Origin: Clostridium yunnanense
GTDB taxonomy: Bacteria > Bacillota > Clostridia > Clostridiales > Clostridiaceae
Length of the DNA: 64,000 bases
Assembly: GCF_016595795.1 (NCBI RefSeq)
Contig: NZ_JAENHN010000010.1
Span: forward strand, 372,001 to 436,000
Direction of reading: 5' to 3'
This document shows, piece after piece, positions 10,357 through 18,868 of the stretch (its first letter is position 1; each line of letters opens with the position of its first letter). The notes beneath the pieces are model-generated. The model searched no databases, was not told the origin of the DNA, and was given only the letters and a program-made list of their open reading frames with translations. A program made the translations under genes and the position numbers.

Positions 10357-10407
10357 TACAATTAAATAATATAAGTACAATAAAAGATTTTCGAAACAAT
10401 CTAAAAT
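10357..10407 (+). promoter_or_regulatory. AraC-type operator/promoter, site 7 (GH3 glycosidase)
   Basis: Two TACAAT half-sites at 10357 and 10376 are 19 bp apart. AAACAATCTAAAAT follows at the same distance as AAAACCTTTAAAAT in sites 1-3, with the -10 box TAAAAT at 10402, again 26 bp after the second half-site. Confidence 0.55.
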
Positions 10408-10453
10408 AGTAAATAGATTTATAGTAAAAAATCAAATAAAAGGAGAATTAAAA

Positions 10454-12721
10454 TTGGAAAGAGATATAAAAAAGTTAATTTCAGAAATGACCTTGGAAGA
10501 AAAAGTGAGTTTATGTTCTGGAAAAGATTTTTGGTATACAAGAGACATTGAGAGATTAGGTATACCAGCAATTATGATGGCAGATGGACCTCATGGCTTA
10601 AGAAAACAAGAGGGGGCAAGTGATCATATGGGATTAAATAAAAGTATTCCAGCAACTTGCTTTCCGTCTGCAGCTGGATTAGCATGTTCATGGGATAAAG
10701 AAATAGCAAAAAAAGTGGGAATAGCACTAGGGGAGGAAGCTCAAGCAGAAGGAGTTTCAATACTTCTTGGGCCAGGGGCAAATATTAAACGTTCACCATT
10801 ATGCGGAAGAAACTTTGAATACTTCTCAGAAGATCCATTTTTGTCTTCAAAGATGGCTACAAGCTTTATAAAAGGGGTGCAAAGTCAAGGGGTAGGTACT
10901 TCACTTAAGCACTTTGCAGTAAATAACCAAGAACATAGAAGAATGTCTATAGATGCAATAGTAGATGAAAGAACTTTAAGAGAGATATATCTTGCAAGCT
11001 TTGAAGAACCAGTAAAAGAGGGTAAACCTTGGACTGTAATGGCAGCTTATAATAAGGTAAATGGTGATTTTTGTTCTGAAAATAATAGACTGTTAACTGA
11101 AATTCTTAGAGATGAATGGGGCTTTGAAGATTTTGTAGTATCTGACTGGGGAGCTGTTGTTGATAGAGATAGAGGTGTCGAAGCTGGAATGGATGTAGAG
11201 ATGCCTAATAGTGGGGGCATTGGTGACAAAAAACTTTTAGAAGCAGTAAAAAGTGGAAAGCTTGATGAAGGGATTATCGATAGGGCCTTAGAAAAAGTTT
11301 TAAAGGTAGTATTTAGAGCAATTGAAAATAAAAAAGTGAATTCAGTTTACTCTAAAGAAATGCATCATGATATAGCCAGAGAAGTGGCGAGAGAATCTAT
11401 GGTTCTTCTAAAGAACGAAGATAATATACTTCCGTTAAATGATGCAGAGTCTATAGCAGTTATTGGAGCTTTTGCAAAGAAACCTAGATATCAAGGTGGG
11501 GGAAGTTCTCATATAAACCCTACAAAAATTGATAATATATATGAAGAGTTAGAAAAGCTAGCTGGTAGCAATGCAAAGCTAACATATTCAGAGGGCTATG
11601 ATTTAGTAAGTGATGAGATTGACAAAGAGTTAATAAATGATGCCAAAGAAGCTGCTAAAAATGCAAAAGTTGCTGTTATATTTGTAGGATTGCCTGATAG
11701 ATATGAGTCAGAAGGCTTTGATAGAAAGCATTTAAGAATACCAGACAATCATATTAAATTAATAGAAGCAGTGGCAGAAGTGCAAAGTAATATTGTGGTT
11801 GTACTAAGCAATGGGGCACCAATTGAGATGCCTTGGCTTGGAAAGGTAAAAGCTGTTTTAGAAGGTTACTTGGGAGGACAAGCTTTAGGAGGTGCTATAG
11901 CAGACTTACTTTTTGGAGTTGTTAGTCCATCAGGTAAGCTTGCAGAAACTTTCCCGAAGAAACTTTGTCATAACCCTTCGTACTTAAATTTTCCTGGAGA
12001 TGACGAAAAAGTTGAGTATAAAGAAGGCGTTTTTGTAGGTTATAGGCATTATGACACTAGAGATATAGAACCTTTATTCCCATTCGGTTATGGATTAAGT
12101 TATAGTAGTTTTGAGTATAGTGATATCAAATTAGATAAAAAATCAATAACGGATGAACAAACAGTTACTGTAACTGTTAAAGTGAAAAATACAGGAGATA
12201 TAGAAGCAAAAGAAATAGTGCAGTTATATGTAAAAGATGTAGAAAGTTCTATATCCCGCCCAGAAAAAGAACTTAAAGGCTTTGAAAAAGTAAGTTTGAA
12301 GCCTGGCGAAGAAAAAACAGTTGCCTTTACATTAGATAAAAGAGCTTTTGCATACTATAATGTAAATCTAAAGGATTGGCATATAGAAACTGGAAGTTTT
12401 GAAATTTTAGTTGGAAAATCTTCTAGAAGTATAGTTTTAAGAGAAACTTTAGAAGTGCAGTCAACAGTTACTTTAAAAAAAGTTTTAACTAAACATTCAA
12501 CTTTTGGAGATTTAATGGAGCATCCTATAGGAGCACAAGTAATGAAGGCAATGACTCCAGCATCATCGGTTGATGCATCAGCAAGTTTAGATGGACTTGG
12601 AACAGATCCTCAAGAAATGATGAAGGGAACAGTGTTGCGTGCGGCTGTAGCAATGAGCAATGGTGCCTTTACTGAAGAAATGCTTCAAGGAATATTACAG
12701 GCAGTAAATGGGTCCAACTAG
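10454..12721 (+). CDS. Glycoside hydrolase family 3 (beta-glucosidase-type), cytoplasmic
   Basis: A 755-residue GH3 enzyme with no signal peptide. Order: TIM-barrel domain with [16 protein letters not shown] and the nucleophile Asp231 in VVSDWGAV; second domain with YESEGFDR near residue 420 carrying the candidate acid/base Glu; a fibronectin-III-like domain (residues 560-670); and a helical tail from about residue 680 ([11 protein letters not shown]) that resembles the tail of the neighbouring rhamnosidase. The TTG start is chosen from AAAAGGAGAA just upstream. It probably removes beta-glucose exposed after rhamnose is cut from glycosides such as rutinosides (inference). Operator site 7 precedes it. 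Confidence 0.92.
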   Translation: MERDIKKLISEMTLEEKVSLCSGKDFWYTRDIERLGIPAIMMADGPHGLRKQEGASDHMGLNKSIPATCFPSAAGLACSWDKEIAKKVGIALGEEAQAEGVSILLGPGANIKRSPLCGRNFEYFSEDPFLSSKMATSFIKGVQSQGVGTSLKHFAVNNQEHRRMSIDAIVDERTLREIYLASFEEPVKEGKPWTVMAAYNKVNGDFCSENNRLLTEILRDEWGFEDFVVSDWGAVVDRDRGVEAGMDVEMPNSGGIGDKKLLEAVKSGKLDEGIIDRALEKVLKVVFRAIENKKVNSVYSKEMHHDIAREVARESMVLLKNEDNILPLNDAESIAVIGAFAKKPRYQGGGSSHINPTKIDNIYEELEKLAGSNAKLTYSEGYDLVSDEIDKELINDAKEAAKNAKVAVIFVGLPDRYESEGFDRKHLRIPDNHIKLIEAVAEVQSNIVVVLSNGAPIEMPWLGKVKAVLEGYLGGQALGGAIADLLFGVVSPSGKLAETFPKKLCHNPSYLNFPGDDEKVEYKEGVFVGYRHYDTRDIEPLFPFGYGLSYSSFEYSDIKLDKKSITDEQTVTVTVKVKNTGDIEAKEIVQLYVKDVESSISRPEKELKGFEKVSLKPGEEKTVAFTLDKRAFAYYNVNLKDWHIETGSFEILVGKSSRSIVLRETLEVQSTVTLKKVLTKHSTFGDLMEHPIGAQVMKAMTPASSVDASASLDGLGTDPQEMMKGTVLRAAVAMSNGAFTEEMLQGILQAVNGSN

Positions 12722-12751
12722 GGCTTAAAAAATTAGATGTGTCAAAGTATT

Positions 12752-12905
12752 ATATTGAAATTAAGGTGTAACTATATATGATTTTATGCTTGACTTTCAA
12801 AAACTTGATTTTGTTTCTGAATTATGCTGCATCTATAGAAACTGCAAGATTTTATTTGTAAGTTCATATATCAGCTCTGTAGTAACATCTTAATTCAACA
12901 ATATA
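12752..12905. repeat. Long imperfect palindrome, possible MITE (family 3)
   Basis: The left end ATTGAAATTAAGGTGTAACT is matched in reverse by TAGTAACATCTTAATTCAAC at the right end, and inner arms ATATATGA/TTCATATAT also pair. Similar ends occur at 43414 and 52352. It lies between the GH3 and the first GH78 gene, in a 366-bp gap that otherwise holds only a family-2 repeat. Confidence 0.5.
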
Positions 12906-12941
12906 GTTAAAAAATTTAGAGATTAAGTTTTTGTGATTTAT

Positions 12942-13040
12942 ATGGATGCACCACTTCGTAATGAAATATATTATTTTTAAACTCTCTCACCAGAAGCCGT
13001 GAGAGTATTAAAAATAGATTGCGAAATCTATAGTAGCATT
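12942..13040 (+). repeat. Family-2 palindromic repeat, copy 1
   Basis: GATGCACCACTTCGTAATGA at the left end and a central hairpin CTCTCAC-CAGAAGCC-GTGAGAG followed by TATTAAAAATAGATT match the copies at 38716, 44596 and 56039. The right end is diverged. It sits just upstream of the first GH78 gene, which has no operator site of its own, so it may have inserted into a former GH3-GH78 operon (inference). Confidence 0.7.
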
Positions 13041-13087
13041 AAATGAACAATGCATATTGGAAGTAAAAGAAGAAAGGAAGCTATTTT

Positions 13088-15823
13088 ATGAGATTAGAAG
13101 AATTACGTATTGAGTATCAAGCAAAGCCTATTGGATTAGATGTGAGAAAACCTAGATTTTCTTGGATCATAGCATCAGATGAGAAAAATGTTTTACAGAC
13201 GGCTTATAGCATTCTAGTTACAAAAGATGGTGAGACAGTTTGGGACACTGGTAGAGTTGATAGTAACTCTTCTGTTTTAATTGAATATCAAGGTATAGAA
13301 CTAGAGCCATGTAGTTTATATAATGTATTAGTTGAAGTATGGGATAACAAGGGCAATCAGTCATATATTGAAAGTTACTTTGAAACAGGATTATTAAAAG
13401 GTATAAATTTAAAGGCTGATTGGATCACTCATAATTTTGAAGCTGAAGAACAGGCTTGTCCTGTATTTGTAAAAGAATTTAAGACAGAAAAAGCAATAGA
13501 TACTGTTCGTGTGTATGCTACTGCTTTAGGCGTGTATGAAATTAAAATTAACGGTGATAAGGTAGGAGATACTTACTTCGCTCCAGGATGGACTAATTAT
13601 AAGAAGAGGCTTCAATATCAAACTTATAAGGCAGATGGAATGCTTAAAGAAGATAATAAGATTGAGATTATTCTAGGTAATGGATGGTATAAAGGAATAT
13701 TCGGATTTATGTGCACTCCTAATATCTATGGTGATAGAGTAGCTGCTTTAGCTGAAATTCATATCAATTATGCAGATGGAACTAAGGAGATTATTGGAAC
13801 TGATGAAAGTTGGAAGGTTACAACTGGAGCTATTCGTAGCAGTGAAATCTATATGGGAGAAACTATTGATTCCTGTTATATAGAAGATCAATTATCTGAT
13901 GTTAAGTTATTTTCATTTGATAAGAATCTTATAGTGGGTCAAGAAAGTGAGCCAGTACGAATCACTGAAAGACTGTCAGCAAAAGAATTTATAATTACTC
14001 CAAAGGGAGAAAAACTAATAGATTTCGGACAAAATATAACAGGCTTTGTTGAAGTAAAGGTAAAAGGTGCAGTAGGGCAAAAGATCATTATAAAGCATGC
14101 AGAAGTATTAGATAAAGATGGTAACTTCTATCCAGAGACACTTAGACAAGCTGTTTCTCATGATGTATATATATGTAATGGAGAAGAGCAGACTTTTATA
14201 CCTCACTTTACTTTTCATGGATTTAGATATATTTGTATAGAAGGTTTAGAGGAAATAAAACTTGATGATTTCACTGCTTGTGCAATGCATACGCATATGG
14301 AACAGACAGGAAGTTTTACTTGTTCTAATCCTCTTGTAAATCAATTACAAAGTAATATTCAGTGGAGCCAGAGAGATAACTTTTTAGATATTCCTACAGA
14401 CTGTCCTCAAAGAGATGAAAGACTTGGATGGACTGGAGATGCTCAAGTCTTTGCAGCTACAGCAGCCTATAACCATAATGTGGCCTTATTCTTTACAAAA
14501 TGGCTTCGTGATCTAGCCTCAGAGCAAACCAAAGAATTAGGAGTGCCACATGTAATTCCTAATATTTTAGGACCACAAGAAGGGGCATCTGCTTGGAGTG
14601 ATGCAGCGACAATAATACCATGGGTAATTTATCAAACCTATGGAGACGTGAGGATACTAGAAGATCAATATGAAAGCATGAAAGGCTGGGTTGATTTTAT
14701 TACTTCACGTTGTGGAGAGAATGGATTATGGCAGACTGGCTTCCAATATGGAGATTGGCTGGCTTTAGATAAGGAAGAAAGTGCAGATAGGACAGGGGCT
14801 ACAGACAGGTATTTGGTAGCAAATGCTTATTATGCTTACTCCACAGATATAGTAAGAAAGGCCGCTAAAATTCTTAATAAAAACGAAGATGCAAAGATTT
14901 ATGATGAACTATATGAAAAAATAAAGATAGCATTCAATGATGAATACATTACTAAGACAGGAAGAATGGTTAGTGAAACTCAAACTGGTTGCGTAGTAGC
15001 TCTTCACTTTGATTTAGCAGAAGAAAAGTATAGGGAGCGTATAGTAAGTGCATTAGAAACAAACATAGCTAATCATAAGAATCATCTTTCCACTGGCTTT
15101 GTAGGAACTCCTTATATATGCCATGCTTTATCAGACAATAATCTTCATGATTTGGCTGGAACTATATTTTTACAAGAAGATTACCCTTCATGGTTATATT
15201 CTGTAAAAAAAGGTGCAACAACTATTTGGGAAAGATGGAACTCGATTTTGCCTAACGGTGACTTTGATGTTTCAGGTATGAACTCCTTAAATCATTATGC
15301 TTATGGATCTATTGGAGAATGGATGTATAAGAGATTAGCAGGCATCAATGCATTAGAACCAGGTTATAAGAAAATCTTGATTAAGCCTGAATTTATAAAC
15401 GGAATTAATTCAGTAAGTGCAACCTTCAAGTCTGTTCATGGTGAAATAAAGAGTGCATGGATTTGTAAGGACAAATGTATAAAGGTTGACATAGAGATTC
15501 CTGCAAATACAACAGCAGTAGTATATCTACCAGAAAAAGAAAATCCAATTGAAATAGGATCAGGTTCTTATCATTACGAGTATGCTACAGAGACTTCTTT
15601 AGAAAAGGAAAAGTTCTCTATGGACTCTAAATTAGAAGAAATAATGAGTGAACCTATAGCAGTGCAGATATTTACTCAATATGCACCACAGATGCTTGAT
15701 AATCCAATGATAAAGCTTGTTTATCAAAATTCCTTAGCTGAGGTTTTATCAAGTGCGCCAGATATACAACCATTGTTCCAAATGGTAGTTGATACATTAA
15801 ATAAAAGTTATAAGTCAGAATAA
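13088..15823 (+). CDS. Alpha-L-rhamnosidase, GH78 (1)
   Basis: Cytoplasmic 911-residue GH78 enzyme that releases L-rhamnose from rhamnosides by inversion. N-terminal beta-sandwich domains (RIEYQAKPIGLDVRKPRFSW; YFAPGWTNYKKRLQYQTY) precede the (alpha/alpha)6 barrel. The catalytic segment PTDCPQRDERLGWTGDAQ, near residue 435, keeps the Asp, Glu and Asp known from GH78 structures, and GATTIWERWNS carries the Glu expected as general base. After a C-terminal beta-sandwich comes an extra helical tail of about 70 residues (KLEEIMSEPIAV) absent from the three other copies and similar to the GH3 tail. AGAAAGGAAG precedes the ATG. Confidence 0.94.
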   Translation: MRLEELRIEYQAKPIGLDVRKPRFSWIIASDEKNVLQTAYSILVTKDGETVWDTGRVDSNSSVLIEYQGIELEPCSLYNVLVEVWDNKGNQSYIESYFETGLLKGINLKADWITHNFEAEEQACPVFVKEFKTEKAIDTVRVYATALGVYEIKINGDKVGDTYFAPGWTNYKKRLQYQTYKADGMLKEDNKIEIILGNGWYKGIFGFMCTPNIYGDRVAALAEIHINYADGTKEIIGTDESWKVTTGAIRSSEIYMGETIDSCYIEDQLSDVKLFSFDKNLIVGQESEPVRITERLSAKEFIITPKGEKLIDFGQNITGFVEVKVKGAVGQKIIIKHAEVLDKDGNFYPETLRQAVSHDVYICNGEEQTFIPHFTFHGFRYICIEGLEEIKLDDFTACAMHTHMEQTGSFTCSNPLVNQLQSNIQWSQRDNFLDIPTDCPQRDERLGWTGDAQVFAATAAYNHNVALFFTKWLRDLASEQTKELGVPHVIPNILGPQEGASAWSDAATIIPWVIYQTYGDVRILEDQYESMKGWVDFITSRCGENGLWQTGFQYGDWLALDKEESADRTGATDRYLVANAYYAYSTDIVRKAAKILNKNEDAKIYDELYEKIKIAFNDEYITKTGRMVSETQTGCVVALHFDLAEEKYRERIVSALETNIANHKNHLSTGFVGTPYICHALSDNNLHDLAGTIFLQEDYPSWLYSVKKGATTIWERWNSILPNGDFDVSGMNSLNHYAYGSIGEWMYKRLAGINALEPGYKKILIKPEFINGINSVSATFKSVHGEIKSAWICKDKCIKVDIEIPANTTAVVYLPEKENPIEIGSGSYHYEYATETSLEKEKFSMDSKLEEIMSEPIAVQIFTQYAPQMLDNPMIKLVYQNSLAEVLSSAPDIQPLFQMVVDTLNKSYKSE

Positions 15824-15871
15824 AAACATAAATTACCATAAATACTTTCATTAATAAATTTGTAAATAATT

Positions 15872-15909
15872 AGATGTTTCTTGCTTTGAGCAGGAAGCAT
15901 CTCTTTTTT
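15872..15909 (+). terminator. Terminator after the first GH78 gene
   Basis: AGATGTTTCTTGC and GCAGGAAGCATCT form a stem followed by TTTTTT, ending the GH3-GH78(1) segment before the next operator site. Confidence 0.85.
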
Positions 15910-15935
15910 AATAGATATAAATTTATTAAGTTTAA

Positions 15936-15986
15936 TACCAATATCTAATTATTATACAATAAAAGTTTTTTGAAAACCTTTAGAAT
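15936..15986 (+). promoter_or_regulatory. AraC-type operator/promoter, site 3 (GH78 operon)
   Basis: TACCAA at 15936 and TACAAT at 15955 are 19 bp apart; AAAACCTTTAGAAT from 15973 ends in the -10 box TAGAAT at 15981, 26 bp after the second half-site. It drives the three GH78 genes and the esterase that follow. Confidence 0.65.
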
Positions 15987-16021
15987 TATTATAAAAGCTG
16001 AAAAATAGTAGGAGAGATAAA

Positions 16022-18751
16022 ATGAAACCAATATTTTTAAGATGTGAGTATTTAATAAATCCTATTGGAATTGATATAAAAAAGCCCAGATTATATTGGC
16101 AATTTGAAATTGAAGAAGATAGTTATGGATTTAAACAGAGTGCTTATCAGATTAAAGCTGCTGAAAGTATTGATGATTTAGAAAATAACGTGCTTACTTG
16201 GAATACTGAAAAAGTAAAAAGTGATGAATTTACTCATATAGTATATGAAGGGAAAGAGCTTGAAAGTCGTAAGAGGATTTATTGGAAGGTTAAAGTATGG
16301 GATCAAGATGGGATAGAAAGTGAATGGAGTGAACCATCTTTCTTTGAAATGGGATTATTAAAGCTTGAGGATTGGAAAGCCAAGTGGATTGATCCAGAAA
16401 AAGAGATAGAGCCTAAGACTCAATATCCAGCTTCTTACCTTAGAAAGGAATTTACTATAAAGGAACCAATAAACAAAGCAAGACTATACATAACTTCTTG
16501 TGGTGTATACGAAGCGTATATTAATGGTGAAAGAGTTGGTGATCAAGTATTTACTCCAGGTGCTACAAATTATAATAAAAGACTTCAATATCAAACCTAT
16601 GATGTAACAGAACAGATTTTCATTGGAGAAAATGCAATAGGGGCTATTTTAGGAGACGGCTGGTTTAGAGGAAACATAAGTAATTATGCTTGGAGAAATA
16701 TTTATGGAGAACGTTTATTATTATTAGCGCAACTTGAAATAGAGTTAGTTAATGGAGAGAGGGTTATTATAGTAACTGATAATCAATGGAAAGCAACACA
16801 AGAAGGTCCTATTAGATTAAGTGATCTCCAAGATGGCGAAGTATATGATGCTAACCGAGAGTTACATGGTTGGAATACAACTGATTTTGAGGATATAGAT
16901 TGGACTAATGTTACTGTAGATCATTGGGATTACAAGGTATTAGTGGCCTCTAATAGTGTAGCTATACGTGAAAAGGAGCTTTTTATTCCAACTGTTATAG
17001 ATACACCAGATGGAAGTACTGTATTAGATTTTGGGCAAAACTTAGCTGGTTACGTTAAGTTTAGAGTTAGTGGGAGAAAAGGTCATAAGGTAACGTTAAT
17101 TCATGGAGAAACATTAGATCAAGATGGAAACTTCACAATGGAGCATTTAAATAATAGCTCAAGGCCTAAAGAAAGACCATTAAAGCAGGAAATAAACTAT
17201 ATATTAAGAGGTGACGGTGTAGAAGAATTTAAGCCACATTTCACAGTACATGGATTCAGATATGTATTAGTTAAAAATTGGCCTGAGAAGGTTGAAGCTA
17301 GCAACTTTGCATCGATAGCAGTTTATTCAGATATGGAGCAAACTGGGGAGTTTGAGTGTTCTAATGAAATGATAAATAAGCTTGTAAAAAATACTCTTTG
17401 GAGCCAAAAATCAAACTTTCTTGATATACCAACAGACTGCCCTCAAAGAGAAAGAGCAGGTTGGACTGGAGATGCCCAAGTCTTTGTTAGAACAGGTAGC
17501 ACTTTGATGAATACAGCTACGTTCTTTACTAAATGGATGAAGGATGTTGCGGTTCAACAAAATGATAATGGCATGGTATGTAATATATCTCCTTCAGTAG
17601 GTGTTGAAAGAGATAAGGGAATGAAAAATGTAGAAGGGTCTGCTGGTTGGGGAGATGCGGCAGTGATAATTCCTTGGACCTTATGGAAATTATATGGTGA
17701 TAAGAGAATATTGGAAGATCAATGGGATAGTATGAAATCATGGGTTGATTATGAGTCTAACTGCGCTAAGAAAACACATTGGGTACGCATATTCAAGAAA
17801 AACCCCTACAGAAAATATACTTGGGATACTAAATTTCACTGGGGAGAATGGGCAGAGCCACCGTCAAAGGATTATGCTGGTGCTAATATAGTAAAGCAAG
17901 TAATTTTTTCTGTTCCAGAGGTTGCAACAGCTTATTTTGCATATTCAAGCAAACTTTTATCACAGTGTGCTGAAGTCTTAGGTAAAAAAGATGAGGCTAC
18001 TAAGTATAGAGAGATATCGGAGAAAGCTAAAAAAGCCTATATATATAATTTTACCAACAATGGAGAGATAGAGACTTCTAGACAGTGTTTATATGTAAGA
18101 CCAGTAGCGCTGGGGCTGCTTCCTGAGGATAAGATAGGAAAAGCGGTGGACAAATTAGCTAAGCTTGTTGAGGAAAGGAATTATCATATAGGTACAGGAT
18201 TTTTATCTACACCTTTTATCTGCAAGATTTTATGTGATTATGGGTATGTTGAAACTGCATATAAATTGGTGGAACAAACCACTGCCCCAAGCTGGTTATA
18301 CCCTATAACAAAAGGAGCAACTACTATTTGGGAACATTGGGATGGGATTAACGAGGAAAATGTACCAAGGGAATCTTTAAATCATTATTCTTATGGTGCA
18401 GTAGTTGGGTGGTTCTTTCAATATGTAGCAGGTATTGATATAGATTCAGAAGCAGCTGGATATAAGGATTTTATAATAGCTCCAAAGCCAGGTGGAACCT
18501 TAACTAGGGCAAAAGGAATTTATAATAGTATATACGGTAAAATAGAAAGTTCATGGGAACGTGTAGAAGGCTTATTTAGGTTAAGAGTTCAAATACCACC
18601 AAATACATCAGCAAAAATTATTCTTCCGTGTAAGGATATGGATAAAGCAAAGGTTGTAAATAGGAAAGCAAGTATTAGTGAATTCTATATTGAAAATGGT
18701 CAGGTATGTATAATCTTAGGTTCGGGAATTTATGAATTTACTTGTTTTTAA
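16022..18751 (+). CDS. Alpha-L-rhamnosidase, GH78 (2)
   Basis: A 909-residue cytoplasmic GH78 enzyme, first of a three-GH78 operon. N-terminal sandwich domains (NPIGIDIKKPRLYW, YWKVKVWDQDG, VFTPGATNYNKRLQYQTYDV) lead to the catalytic barrel with PTDCPQRERAGWTGDAQVF, which has exactly the Asp, Glu and Asp spacing of characterised bacterial rhamnosidases, and GATTIWEHWDG with the expected general base. It is clearly paralogous to copy 4 (21634-24351): both share ESR(K/S)RIYW, DWxAKWI(D/N)PE and FHWGEW(A/L)EP. No helical tail. AGGAGAGATAAA precedes the ATG. Confidence 0.94.
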   Translation: MKPIFLRCEYLINPIGIDIKKPRLYWQFEIEEDSYGFKQSAYQIKAAESIDDLENNVLTWNTEKVKSDEFTHIVYEGKELESRKRIYWKVKVWDQDGIESEWSEPSFFEMGLLKLEDWKAKWIDPEKEIEPKTQYPASYLRKEFTIKEPINKARLYITSCGVYEAYINGERVGDQVFTPGATNYNKRLQYQTYDVTEQIFIGENAIGAILGDGWFRGNISNYAWRNIYGERLLLLAQLEIELVNGERVIIVTDNQWKATQEGPIRLSDLQDGEVYDANRELHGWNTTDFEDIDWTNVTVDHWDYKVLVASNSVAIREKELFIPTVIDTPDGSTVLDFGQNLAGYVKFRVSGRKGHKVTLIHGETLDQDGNFTMEHLNNSSRPKERPLKQEINYILRGDGVEEFKPHFTVHGFRYVLVKNWPEKVEASNFASIAVYSDMEQTGEFECSNEMINKLVKNTLWSQKSNFLDIPTDCPQRERAGWTGDAQVFVRTGSTLMNTATFFTKWMKDVAVQQNDNGMVCNISPSVGVERDKGMKNVEGSAGWGDAAVIIPWTLWKLYGDKRILEDQWDSMKSWVDYESNCAKKTHWVRIFKKNPYRKYTWDTKFHWGEWAEPPSKDYAGANIVKQVIFSVPEVATAYFAYSSKLLSQCAEVLGKKDEATKYREISEKAKKAYIYNFTNNGEIETSRQCLYVRPVALGLLPEDKIGKAVDKLAKLVEERNYHIGTGFLSTPFICKILCDYGYVETAYKLVEQTTAPSWLYPITKGATTIWEHWDGINEENVPRESLNHYSYGAVVGWFFQYVAGIDIDSEAAGYKDFIIAPKPGGTLTRAKGIYNSIYGKIESSWERVEGLFRLRVQIPPNTSAKIILPCKDMDKAKVVNRKASISEFYIENGQVCIILGSGIYEFTCF

Positions 18752-18868
18752 AGAACAACTGAATAAAAGAAGAAACATAAACAACTATTGGTTAAGGTAT
18801 TTATTAAATTTAGATGATGTTTGTAAATGCTGGTATTTATAATAATGTGAGAAAGTAGGAATAATATT

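Noticed and set aside
10195-10380. Minus-strand 61-residue hydrophobic frame before the GH3 gene
   Set aside because: AT-rich intergenic DNA gives Phe/Leu/Ile-rich frames by chance; the region holds an operator and promoter instead.
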